Both the position numbers and the translations under genes were made by a program. The notes under the pieces were generated by a model. That model did no database searches, had not been told where the DNA came from, and saw only the letters and a program-made list of their open reading frames with translations. From CAG-390 sp964579135 (GTDB taxonomy: Bacteria > Bacillota > Clostridia > Oscillospirales > CAG-272), in the NCBI GenBank assembly GCA_964579135.1, contig CAZOFD010000011.1, positions 1 through 47,734 on the forward strand: a stretch of 47,734 nt of DNA, written 5' to 3'. This document shows, piece after piece, positions 33,701 to 41,713 of the stretch (position 1 is its first letter; each line of letters starts with the position of its first letter).

Positions 33701-35297
33701 CTTCGGCGGTTGGTTCTATATGGACGGCAACGAAAAGAAAGCATTCGACTTTAACAATATGCCAGTCAATCGCGACCTCGATATCTTCGCCGAATGGAAC
33801 TCGAAAGTCGCAGTCGTCTACACCATCCACTACCAAACGAAAGACGGCACGAAGATAGCCCCCGACACAGTGGGCAGCACGCTTGCCGGAACGAGCAAAA
33901 CGTTTACGGCAAAAGGCGGCGCAGAGCTTTACGAGGCTTACCGCACGGGTTACTACCCGAGCACGAACAGCCACACGCTCGTTATGTCCCTTAACGGCAC
34001 AAACGAATTCACCTTCGTATACGAAGTGCTTGACGCCGCGCCTTACGTCGTTCGCTACCTTGAAAAGGGCAGCGAAAAGGTGCTCGCCGACGAAGAACGC
34101 CACCCCGACAACAAGAGCAGCGTCGTTACCGAAGTATTTAAAGTGATCTCGGGCTACGCCCCCGACGCATATCAGAAGCGCCTCGTGCTCTCTGTCAACA
34201 GCGAAGAAAACGTTATCACTTTCTGGTACGAAAAGGATGAAATCCACGCATACTACCTCGTCACCCACTGGGTGCAGAACGTCGAGGGCGACGGATACAG
34301 CGAATACCGCACCATCCAAGGTCCCGATACGATCGGCGCGACGGTAACCGAAGATCCCATTGCCATCACCGGCTTCAATTACGTAGGCTACGCCGTAAAC
34401 GGCGGCACAAGGGTCGAGACCGCGAGCGAAGCGGCACGCGGCACGCTTGAGGCAACCGGTCTCAAGCTCAATCTCTACTACGACAGAAACACCTTTGATT
34501 ACACCGTAAAATATCTCGAGTACGGCACGGAGCGCGAGCTCGCGGCAACGAAGACCTCGTCGCGTCAATATCGCTACGGGTCAACGGTCACCGAAACGGC
34601 TCTCGATATCACGGGCTACACCCGCGTCGGTGACAAGACCAAGATCCGCACCATACGCGGCAAGGACGACGTTATCGTGTTCTATTACACGGAACAAACG
34701 GTCATGTTTAAATACGTTCCGGTCGGCGGCGGCTACGTCAGCCTCGGCTCGGAGAACATAAACGCCAAAACGGGCACACCGAGCGGCTCTACTCCGACGG
34801 CAAACCCCGGCTACGTCTTTGACGGTTGGTATCTCGACGAAGAGTGCAAAACGCCCGTTAAAGACGGCGTAAACGCAACGACCTCGCACGTCACGCCGCA
34901 AAAGAACGGCGAGATCTACGTAAGCACGACTTATTACGCAAAATTTGTCGCATCTTATTCGCAACTCACGATAGCAAAGCAAGGCGCCGACTCCGTCGAC
35001 GAAAATCAAACGTTTATCTTTACCGTGCGCGGCACGGATGCCGCAAACTCGTCCGTCGTTTTAACGTTTACCGTACACGGCAACGGCAAAACGACGATAA
35101 CGGACTTGCCCACAGGAAACTACGAGGTCACCGAGGTCTCCGAGTGGTCTTGGAGATATTCGCCAGAAACGGCGCGTCAAACCGTCGCCGTTACCGTAGA
35201 GGCTCCGCCTACCGTAACCTTTAAAAACGTTCGCTCGCAGACCAAATGGCTCGACGGAGACAATTATCGGATAAATCCGTTCGACGCGCTTAAGTAA
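30789..35297 (+). CDS. Giant secreted repeat protein (Ig-like, MucBP/InlB-type repeats, His/Cys-rich section)
   Basis: The 1502-residue protein has a classical Sec signal peptide (MKKIKLKALAFFLCFAMLLP, ending near VGFAAD). An Ig-like N-terminal domain (about 35-140) follows. Several MucBP-like units (for example YSITVNYVYEDGSS, YVVRYLEKGSEKVL, FDYTVKYLEYGTERE) alternate with InlB/Listeria-Bacteroides-type repeats ending in TGW or GGW. Between about 513 and 695 lies a His/Cys-rich section with repeated HTH-DxC pattern. The C-terminal unit (YSQLTIAKQG onward) is a SpaA-like prealbumin fold, ending NVRSQTKWLDGD and NPFDALK. There is no LPXTG motif or membrane anchor. It is likely an adhesin or matrix protein built into the fibres. 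GGAGGG lies 6 bases before the ATG. Confidence 0.85.
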   Translation: MKKIKLKALAFFLCFAMLLPQFPIALVGFAADADTGDFDVFYDGKPTDSVTVPYNERIVLSVEEDDDANYAWQILIDDETDEWVNISGQKKCSLVVGAALVSSVADKNGTAYVRCKKTVGTSQSVSGAVKVTLTATVTEKAATNAAASATAPVRRTAKAATNPSDVARYSITVNYVYEDGSSAFDPYSANIAAGEDFEYTVHFPTVVGYLPYFGSDGESTSQYKIDIKSIDKDYVYTVTYKPTAVKFKVNHYKQNVLDDQYELFRTTEESALTGQPVGDGHTIEIDGFTAIYYDKDVVVAADGSTEISIYYDRNYYLITFELGGGYGTDPVYTRYGATVSVNAPQRSGYLFTGWQLIECGRRNEAGQTVYSQATEEEKGQYSLSGGHVVLPDMNLKYLALWTTSSTTYSIVYWKENANDNGYSYWGSRVVGAKADGTADGTVISGSSVSGSDDVPVSVTTTVVDGESLNERDYFTYNSAKTDKNVIVEGDGSTVVNVYYTRNVYYLYFTGISGTCVLKEHTHSTDCSGKLICTITAHTHDESCEKTLVCPKAEHTQHTDECLICNKTEHANHTKACYSGVGTKAGYVFFAPSNPEQGYVYQSPLDSSRYYIYVDGSWYSYSGDIPTSGNIAPTTCDGIHVHGEECYKDALHTHTDACYTYSCNTAEHIHTAECYAKCTKLEHKHTTSCNSASTSNVIYVIGAKYEQTIGDEWPTADKFPNVTLLGWDIDGISSNTVSKRINMTSDLCDKTDNLKYAKILTGGTKKYLYYMFESFDQTSPADGNDRKLYKGVYYDKSELYYQEVNSNGTWNQKEILGMNPVDGGVVTSGSDVFLYYTRNRHVITFHSVGKTVKTVSDVMYQTPFSSIKDGSGNAISTFAPEYPETYEPNAYYFAGWYATPECFEGTEVDFTKAVMPNSDTALYAKWAPKTHTVNIYKTYDDLQGEKTPVETERVLHGNVAKSPEALTNGNYTFGGWFYMDGNEKKAFDFNNMPVNRDLDIFAEWNSKVAVVYTIHYQTKDGTKIAPDTVGSTLAGTSKTFTAKGGAELYEAYRTGYYPSTNSHTLVMSLNGTNEFTFVYEVLDAAPYVVRYLEKGSEKVLADEERHPDNKSSVVTEVFKVISGYAPDAYQKRLVLSVNSEENVITFWYEKDEIHAYYLVTHWVQNVEGDGYSEYRTIQGPDTIGATVTEDPIAITGFNYVGYAVNGGTRVETASEAARGTLEATGLKLNLYYDRNTFDYTVKYLEYGTERELAATKTSSRQYRYGSTVTETALDITGYTRVGDKTKIRTIRGKDDVIVFYYTEQTVMFKYVPVGGGYVSLGSENINAKTGTPSGSTPTANPGYVFDGWYLDEECKTPVKDGVNATTSHVTPQKNGEIYVSTTYYAKFVASYSQLTIAKQGADSVDENQTFIFTVRGTDAANSSVVLTFTVHGNGKTTITDLPTGNYEVTEVSEWSWRYSPETARQTVAVTVEAPPTVTFKNVRSQTKWLDGDNYRINPFDALK

Positions 35298-35323
35298 CTG
35301 CCGACAAGAGAGGAAAAAAGCAA

Positions 35324-35920
35324 ATGAGAACAATTGCAAAAAAACACAGATTGATTGTCGCAGTACTTTCTCTTACGCTTGCGGCGCTTATGGGTGCCGG
35401 CAGTACGCTTGCATACGTTATGACGCAAACGCAGGCGAAAGAAAACGAATTCACCTCGAGCAAAGTAGCCTCCGAGGTGTACGAAACGTTCGACGGTGAG
35501 GTAAAGAGCAACGTCGGCGTCAAAAACGTCGGCGATACCGAGGCGTACGTACGCGCCGCAATCGTCGTTACGTGGGCAAAGACGAGCACGGCGGACGATA
35601 TGACCGTCGTCAGTGCGAAAAAGCCGCAAGCAGGCGTCGATTACAGCTTGAGTTACAAAGCGAACAGCGGTTGGATCCTCGGCGACGACGGATTTTGGTA
35701 TTATTCCCTGCCCGTCGCCGCCGGAAGCAAAACCGAGGTGCTGATAAGCGAGTGTCGCCTCGCCGCGGGAGCCTCCGCACCCGAAGGATATCGCCTGTCG
35801 GTCGAGATCGTTTGCTCCTCGGTTCAATCTACTCCGACTTCCGCAGTGTATGAAGCGTGGGGCGCTACCGTTGACGATAGCGGCAAATTGCAACCTAAAA
35901 CCGGGGAGGTGACGGAATAA
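35324..35920 (+). CDS. SipW-dependent CalY-like secreted protein 5
   Basis: The 198-residue protein is the most divergent of the set. The leader ends MGAGSTLAYVMTQTQAKENE, followed by FTSSKVASEVYE, a weakened form of the SipW-family start. NVGVKNVGDTEAYVRAAIVV is the family core segment, and SSVQSTPTSAVYEAWGA the family end. A GAGAGG site precedes the ATG. It overlaps the next gene by one base (TAATG), which suggests that the two products work as a pair, for example as a cap or base of a fibre. Confidence 0.78.
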   Translation: MRTIAKKHRLIVAVLSLTLAALMGAGSTLAYVMTQTQAKENEFTSSKVASEVYETFDGEVKSNVGVKNVGDTEAYVRAAIVVTWAKTSTADDMTVVSAKKPQAGVDYSLSYKANSGWILGDDGFWYYSLPVAAGSKTEVLISECRLAAGASAPEGYRLSVEIVCSSVQSTPTSAVYEAWGATVDDSGKLQPKTGEVTE

Positions 35921-36594
35921 TGAATAAACGTATTAAAAAGCTGTTGTGTCTCCTGATCGGAGCCGTCTTAACCCTCTCCGCACCGTGCACGGCGTTTGCA
36001 GCCGGCAAGGTCACCTACGACGGCAATGCGCACGAGTTCATCCTTTCCCCGGGCAGCACTTACTCTCCGACCGACCTTTTTACCGATCTCAAAGGGCTCT
36101 TGCCCGGCGATAACGTTACTCAAAAGGTAACGATTGACAACTCGGCGGATAAAAACGTTAAGATCAAGCTCTATATGCGCTCGCTCGGTGCCGAGGCGGG
36201 GTCCGAGGACTTTCTCTCCAAGCTCAGCCTGACCGTTGAGTACGCAGACGGAGATAAGATGAAAAAAATGTTCGACGCTCCCGCTTCCGAAACGGCGCAA
36301 CTCACCGATTGGGTCTATCTCGGTACCGTTTATTCGGGCGGCACGCTCGATCTCAACGTCACGCTGAGCGTTGACGGCGATCTCTCCAACGAATATCAGG
36401 ATGCCGTCGGATATCTTGATTGGCAATTCAAGGTCGAGGAACTTCCCGTTGACCCGAGCGACCCCAAACCGCCCGCAACGGGCGACACTTTGCGCGGCGC
36501 AATCTACGGCACGGTCATCGTGGTCTGCTGCGTAGTGCTCGTATTCGTCGTCATAAAGCGCAAAAAACGCACCGACGAAGATGAAGAAAAATAA
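35920..36594 (+). CDS. Wall-anchored small surface protein with LPXTG-like motif
   Basis: The 224-residue protein has a Sec signal peptide (to about AFAAGK, residues 1-28). A beta-rich domain follows with DNVTQKVTIDNSADKNVKIK, comparable with the TasA/CalY core. The C-terminus is a sorting signal: KPPATGD, a hydrophobic helix (GTVIVVCCVVLVFVVI) and KRKKRTDEDEEK. PPATG differs from LPXTG at the first position, so a sortase of other specificity may be used, or it may stay as a membrane protein. No sortase gene is in the window. It would anchor the surface structure to the cell. GGGGAGG lies within the preceding gene. The terminator follows 12 bases after the stop. Confidence 0.78.
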   Translation: MNKRIKKLLCLLIGAVLTLSAPCTAFAAGKVTYDGNAHEFILSPGSTYSPTDLFTDLKGLLPGDNVTQKVTIDNSADKNVKIKLYMRSLGAEAGSEDFLSKLSLTVEYADGDKMKKMFDAPASETAQLTDWVYLGTVYSGGTLDLNVTLSVDGDLSNEYQDAVGYLDWQFKVEELPVDPSDPKPPATGDTLRGAIYGTVIVVCCVVLVFVVIKRKKRTDEDEEK

Positions 36595-36606
36595 TTAAAC
36601 AAAGCT

Positions 36607-36656
36607 CCCCCGTGATGGATATACGGTAGCGTATATCCATCACGGGGGAACTTTAT
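36607..36656 (+). terminator. Terminator of the SipW/fibre locus
   Basis: A perfect 18-bp stem (36607-36624 with 36631-36648) with loop GGTAGC is followed by AACTTTATATTT. It marks the end of the fibre locus. The stretch 36657-36797 is AT-rich and shows nothing else. Confidence 0.85.
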
Positions 36657-36797
36657 ATTTAAAGCACTCGGATATGAGCGATAATATTCAATATCGCATT
36701 CATTATTATTTTATTAACAAAATGCGCATAATTACAATTTCGCCGGAGTCCCTTTTTGCTATGATCAATATGATTTTAATATTGTCAAAAATCTATC

Positions 36798-38590
36798 TCA
36801 GTACAGCTTAAGCTTTACTCTTCCCACTCCGAATACATCAAGCAATTCTTCCATAGTTGTAGGAAGCTTTTTACACATATCCATAAGTGTTGCATCCGAA
36901 AAAATAATGTATGCCGGAACATTGTTCTCATTCGCCAGTTCGCGCCTTAATGCTTTCAGTTCTGCCAACAAACTACGATCTATATTTTCTGTCGTGCTTT
37001 CCTTTTGAGATTTTTTCTCGGCTGATCCTTTAGGCTTCCGCCGTTTTCATCACAATCGTCTCGTTATTAAAAAGGATCGCATTGGCTTTGTCAGTAATGG
37101 CTAAATTTCGGATATTCGTTACCGATAGACTCTATATATCCTTCATATTCTAAAAATTCAATAATATCTCGAACCCGAGACTCTTTATACTCTTTCATTA
37201 TTCCGTATGTTGTTTGAGTATTCAGTCCCCAGCGAAGAATTTTTTCATTTTTACTTTATCTAAGTATATCACATATCATTTTCTTTCCATAGCGCTCGCC
37301 GGTACGTTTGATGCAAGAAAGTATTTTTTGAGCTTCTATAGTAATATCTACTTCTTCAAATTGTGTAAGACAGTTAGAACAGTTACCACAGTAGTTCTGA
37401 GATTTTTCACCAAAATACTCTAATATAAACTTACGAAGGCACGTATTTGTGGTCGAATAAAAAGTAATTTTTTTTAGCCTGTCGTAATCTCTGTCTCTTA
37501 ACAAATCTTGTTGATCAATCGTAAGATCGGGATTAGGTTCAGAATGTTCTATCAAGAACCGGTTCATATGAACGTCTGCGGCATTATATAGTAAGATGCA
37601 TTCTGCACTCATTCCGTCTCTTCCTGCACGTACCGCTTCCTGATAATAACTTTCTATATCTTTTGGCATATTGTAATGGATAACATATGCAACATTAGAC
37701 TTATCTATTCCCATTCCGAAAGCATTTGTTGCAACCATAATGTTTTTACGATCATAAACAAAATCCTCTTGATTTTGTTTGCGTATATCATCCGACAAGC
37801 CGGCATGATATGTTGTCACCGAGAATCCAATGTCGTTTAATTTTTCTCCAAGTTCTTCAACAATTTTTCTTGTAGCACAGTAGATAATTCCGGAATCGTT
37901 AATATGATCGTTCAGTATTTCAATCAAGTATTCATATTTCTTCTTGGGTCTAAAAACTTCAAACTTTAAGTTAGGTCGATCAAAACCGGTGGTCATCCTA
38001 AATGGGGATTTGAGCTTAAGAGAATACTCTATATCGTCTTTAACCTCAGCAGTAGCTGTTGCAGTAAAAGCCGCTATTACGGGTCTATAATCAAGAGCCT
38101 CTACGAATTCGGCAATCTTCAAGTAACCGGGACGAAAATCTTGCCCCCAATGAGATATGCAATGAGCTTCATCAACAGCAATGAAATCCACTTTGATATT
38201 TCTGCATACATCCCTAAAGCCCGGAACAGCAAGCCTTTCCGGAGCAACATATATGATTTTATATATTCCGTTCTTGATGTTCGAAATAACTTTGGTATAC
38301 TGGGCAAATGACAATGAGCTATTAAGATATGCAGCTCGTATACCGTTTTGAGTTAATGAATTCACTTGATCTTTCATCAATGAGATAAGTGGAGAAACAA
38401 CCAAAGTAATACCGTTGAAAAGCAATGCCGGAACTTGATAACAAATCGATTTTCCCGCACCAGTTGGCATAACGCAAAGCGCATCCTTTCCCCTGCAAAT
38501 AGCATCTACTACTATCTCTTGCCCCGACCTAAACGCTGAATGCCCAAAATATTGTTTTAATACCTTTTCCTTGTCAAGTATACTATACAC
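36798..38590 (-). pseudogene. recQ: Decayed recQ (ATP-dependent DNA helicase)
   Basis: The first 444 codons (GTG at 38590, AAAGGAG 10 bases upstream) encode a sound RecQ helicase core: MPTGAGKSICYQ (Walker A), AVDEAHCISHWGQDFRP, ATNAFGMGIDKSNV, QEAVRAGRDG and the zinc cysteines CGNCSNC. The frame then meets TAA (37256-37258) where Gly is usual. It continues in the same frame as SKNEKILRWGLNTQTTYGI and on to NEYPKFS. Past that point the homology moves to another frame (TDKANAILFNNET), then to a third (KGSAEKKSQKEST), which carries an HRDC-like domain (LLAELKALRRELANENNVPA) up to a stop at 36798. One nonsense codon and two frame changes make a full-length product impossible. Codons are far more AT-rich than in the neighbours, suggesting foreign origin. 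Confidence 0.88.
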
Positions 38591-38760
38591 AATAAAAACG
38601 CTCCTTTAAATTGCCGCTATCTTAGTCGGAATCATCACGTCTGCAAACAGAACTTATAGTTTGGAAATTCGCTTGACTTTATCCATTGGAGATGGGATTG
38701 TTAATCATTCGTCTTCTGATTTTCTCAAATATTTATTTTGTTTGTACGCCTTAAGCTATA

Positions 38761-38811
38761 TCATTTTCGCGGTTGCTTTACTTGGTCGATGCGCTTAGTA
38801 ACCGAAGCCAT
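38761..38811 (-). pseudogene. N-terminal remnant of a lost gene upstream of recQ
   Basis: Behind GGGAGGG a start codon opens MASVTKRIDQVKQPRK and stops after 16 codons. I recall clostridial proteins of unknown function that begin in nearly this way (MASVT...I...KQPRGGY). The fragment KYLRKSEDE follows about 30 bases after the stop and may be more of the same gene. The rest is gone, probably by deletion. Confidence 0.5.
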
Positions 38812-38860
38812 AATCATCCCTCCCTATAATTTTCAATTTATCACTACCGTGTGAAAAATA

Positions 38861-38886
38861 TTAACTTGTATATCGAGTTAATTATA
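38861..38886 (-). promoter_or_regulatory. Candidate promoter and operator of the remnant-recQ unit
   Basis: On the minus strand TATAAT (38881-38886) is followed directly by the imperfect palindrome TTAACT-CGATATACA-AGTTAA (38861-38881), which would cover the transcription start. The -35 region is weak. Elsewhere 38591-39017 shows no gene apart from the remnant. Confidence 0.4.
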
Positions 38887-39019
38887 ACATATTTCATTAG
38901 AAATAGTCAGGATTTTTGTGATTTATATCGAAAAATTAGAGAAAATCGATAATATTATTAGTGCAAAGATAACTTGCGTGTCTGTTACAGATATCACTTC
39001 TATTATCACATAATAATAC

Positions 39020-39059
39020 AACCCGCCTGCGATACTTGCCACAGTACCGCAGGCGGGTT
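39020..39059 (-). terminator. Hairpin behind the CotH-like gene
   Basis: AACCCGCCTGCG pairs with CGCAGGCGGGTT (39020-39031 with 39048-39059), starting eight bases behind the stop codon. The T-run after it is poor on the minus strand, so the terminator may be weak or may need Rho. Confidence 0.6.
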
Positions 39060-39067
39060 TCGAGCGT

Positions 39068-41011
39068 TCAACACTTATACTTTTTTACTACAATCAATCC
39101 AATACCGAGGATGGCGCAGGACACGGCGATGAGGACGTAAGCGATCACGTCGGAGTCAATACCGTTATTGCCGCCGTCCGCGGCAAAAGAAGAGTCTCCG
39201 CCGGGCTTTTGCATCTCTCCGCCCGACGGGCGATTGTTTCCGTTCGCATCGTTCTCCCACGAATCTCCAAACGGCATATTGCCGCTTCCGTTGCCGAAAG
39301 ATGCGCCGGGGGAATTCCCGCCTCCGCTCGGCACATCGGACGGATCGAATCCCCCCTGCGGGGTCGAAGGGGCGGCTGCCGGCACATCGCCGCCCTGCGT
39401 ACCGTTTTCGCCGCTCTCTTCCGCATCCGCCGCCCCCTCTTTCGAACGGTTTTGCGCGAAATCGTTAACGTCACCTTTGTTTCCGGGGCTGCTCGGCATT
39501 GCGCTGCCACCCATAGACCCCATATCCGACAACGTAATACCCGACGCATCAACGTAACTCATATCCGCAGTCGTTTCTCCGTTTTCGAGTTGCAAAGATA
39601 TGCTCTCGCTACGCAATTGACAAAACCGGCGAATGGTCTGCACGCCCAATTCGAACTCTTCGAAGCTGTAAAACGCCGTCGGATCTTTTGCCACGAAATC
39701 TTTGATCAAACCGTAGGCATTATCAATTATGCCGACAACGTCGACGTTCTTTAAAAACTCTGCGAAATATCCGTGATACAGCTGCGTGTATTCCTCGTCG
39801 GAAACGATCCAGTTCCACATAGGTCGATCCTCGCCCGAGCCGTTATCGACCGGCGAATCGATCGGCGTGTTTACAACGGCGTCGGCGTCGCCGCTGCGAA
39901 ACGTTCCGTATGCAAGATTATAGTCCCAAGGCAGCATTGCAAGTTTGCCGTCTTTCTCATACAGATAATAATTGTGCACCATCGTCCCCGTGTAACTGTC
40001 ACCGTTGCAAACGTAGTTGTGAACGACAAAATAGCGAATGACCTGCTCCACGTCCACAGCCTGTGCGACGTCCTCGTTAGCCGACAACTCTTTAAGCGCC
40101 CCGATCAATCGTTTTTGGTCCGTTTCGGTGATATCGGTTTTGGCATTATTCCAAATATTTGCGTAACTGTCGATATCGTCGCCAACGTATTGCAGCTTTA
40201 CGTCGCTTGAGCCCATAACACCGTCGGCGCCCACGCCGCCGAACGACGGCACGTCGGGCATTCCGCCACCGCCGGCGCCCGGCGGAGCAAAACCGCCCGA
40301 AAATCCGTTGCCTTCGACACTCGCGCCGTTTTTATTGCCGAAATCAAGATCGCTCTTATCAAAATCGCCGCCGTTTTCGCGAGCGCCGCCCGAGTTTTGG
40401 CTGTCGGGTTTGTACAATTCTCCGTAATCTGCGCCGTAATTGCGTTCCAAAAATGCGTCTTCCACGCCCTCCACCGCCAAATACAGCCCCCAATCCTCGC
40501 CGTTGACCGTGACGTATACGTAACTGCACAGAGACGACGTCACTCCGAACTCGCTCATCATCGTGTACGTCAGATAATCCTTCATCATAGTGGAATCTTG
40601 AATCAGATTGTTCAGGCTGAGTTTGTCAAGGCCGTGATAACTCTTGGTTTTGTCATAATGATCAAACTCGATTTTGAAGCTGTACCTCTCGCTTCCGAGC
40701 GTTGCGACCGTGGAAAGCGAGGTGTTCCCTTTGGTGCGGATACCCACTTTTTTATACGCTTCCCCGTCGATCACCACGTTGGCAACGTAATATTCTTCGC
40801 TTGCGGCGTTGTCGATCATATCGTCCCAATCGTTCATCACAATGTCAAGGGTGTGAACTTTGCTTTTATCGAAAAGTCGCTCCTCGTATCCCGCCGCCTT
40901 TGACCGAGCCTTGATCCCGAGGGCAGAGCCGTTCATAAACAGCACTGTCAGCACAAGAGTTAGCGCCGTAACGACCACTGCGATACGATCGAAATATTTG
41001 CTCCCCGACAT
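39068..41011 (-). CDS. CotH-kinase-domain surface protein
   Basis: The 647-residue protein has an N-terminal membrane segment (about 8-32). A CotH domain follows with VGIRTKGNTSLST, FKIEFDHYDKTKSYHGLDKL, NNLIQDSTMMKDYLTYTMM and the late MLPWDYNLAYGTF, which holds the conserved Asp. CotH of Bacillus is an atypical protein kinase of spore-coat proteins; other family members act on surface proteins. A Gly/Asp/Asn-rich insert (about 205-275) and a long Gly/Ser/Asn/Pro-rich tail (about 490-610) precede a last membrane helix (about 618-640), so the kinase domain is tethered at both ends. It starts 4 bases after the DUF4956 gene and has a weak ribosome binding site. Confidence 0.88.
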   Translation of the reverse strand: MSGSKYFDRIAVVVTALTLVLTVLFMNGSALGIKARSKAAGYEERLFDKSKVHTLDIVMNDWDDMIDNAASEEYYVANVVIDGEAYKKVGIRTKGNTSLSTVATLGSERYSFKIEFDHYDKTKSYHGLDKLSLNNLIQDSTMMKDYLTYTMMSEFGVTSSLCSYVYVTVNGEDWGLYLAVEGVEDAFLERNYGADYGELYKPDSQNSGGARENGGDFDKSDLDFGNKNGASVEGNGFSGGFAPPGAGGGGMPDVPSFGGVGADGVMGSSDVKLQYVGDDIDSYANIWNNAKTDITETDQKRLIGALKELSANEDVAQAVDVEQVIRYFVVHNYVCNGDSYTGTMVHNYYLYEKDGKLAMLPWDYNLAYGTFRSGDADAVVNTPIDSPVDNGSGEDRPMWNWIVSDEEYTQLYHGYFAEFLKNVDVVGIIDNAYGLIKDFVAKDPTAFYSFEEFELGVQTIRRFCQLRSESISLQLENGETTADMSYVDASGITLSDMGSMGGSAMPSSPGNKGDVNDFAQNRSKEGAADAEESGENGTQGGDVPAAAPSTPQGGFDPSDVPSGGGNSPGASFGNGSGNMPFGDSWENDANGNNRPSGGEMQKPGGDSSFAADGGNNGIDSDVIAYVLIAVSCAILGIGLIVVKKYKC

Positions 41012-41015
41012 CGGA

Positions 41016-41687
41016 TTACCCCATATAGTCCCCGTTGTAAGAGACTATCACCGCGCTTTTTACCCCGGGCATTTCGGAAAGAACGTTGATAAAATCGGTA
41101 TCATCGTCCCTCAGGCGCACTTCGACGTTCAATTCGATCGCGCCTTTCACCGCGGATTTGCTCTTGACGGTGGATTTTATCACGTTTTTCATAATAAAAT
41201 CCCTTGCACGCACTTCCGAGTCGCGGTCGGTGCAGCTAAGCACGACAATATACGGGTGCGTGTTGGATTTTTTGTTTACGAAAACGAGCAGGATAATGCC
41301 GATGCAAACGCTCCCGAAAACAGCCAGCGGAATCATTCCCGCCGCCAAAATTATACCCGCCGCGATCGACCAAAAGAGAAACGCGATGTCAAGCGGATCT
41401 TTGATAGCGGTACGAAAACGCACGATGGACAGCGCGCCGACCATACCGAGGGACAAAACCACGTTGCTCGTTACCGCAAGTATCACGGTGGCGGTTATCA
41501 TCGTAAGCGCGATGAGCGTCGTGCCAAACCCCGCGGAATACATAACTCCGCGATAAGTTTTTTTGTATACGAGAAAAATAAACAGACCGATACCGAAAGA
41601 CAATACGATGGTCAGGATCATATCAAAAATGCCGACCGCCGTTACGTTTTCCAAAAATTCCGATTTAAAAATATCACCGAAAGACAT
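41016..41687 (-). CDS. DUF4956 membrane protein
   Basis: The 223-residue protein has four membrane segments (about 18-40, 50-75, 80-95 and 105-135). The stretch LSLGMVGALSIVRFRTAIKDP is the family hallmark. The cytoplasmic C-terminal domain (about 140-223) is a small alpha-beta fold ending GVKSAVIVSYNGD. The family is regularly found beside VTC-domain and CotH genes and is thought to help export or handle polyphosphate; its reaction is unknown. AAGGAG lies 9 bases before the ATG. It lies between the VTC gene (26 bases) and the CotH gene (4 bases). Confidence 0.85.
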   Translation of the reverse strand: MSFGDIFKSEFLENVTAVGIFDMILTIVLSFGIGLFIFLVYKKTYRGVMYSAGFGTTLIALTMITATVILAVTSNVVLSLGMVGALSIVRFRTAIKDPLDIAFLFWSIAAGIILAAGMIPLAVFGSVCIGIILLVFVNKKSNTHPYIVVLSCTDRDSEVRARDFIMKNVIKSTVKSKSAVKGAIELNVEVRLRDDDTDFINVLSEMPGVKSAVIVSYNGDYMG

Positions 41688-41713
41688 AGTTCGTTTCTCC
41701 TTAATTTAAAGCT

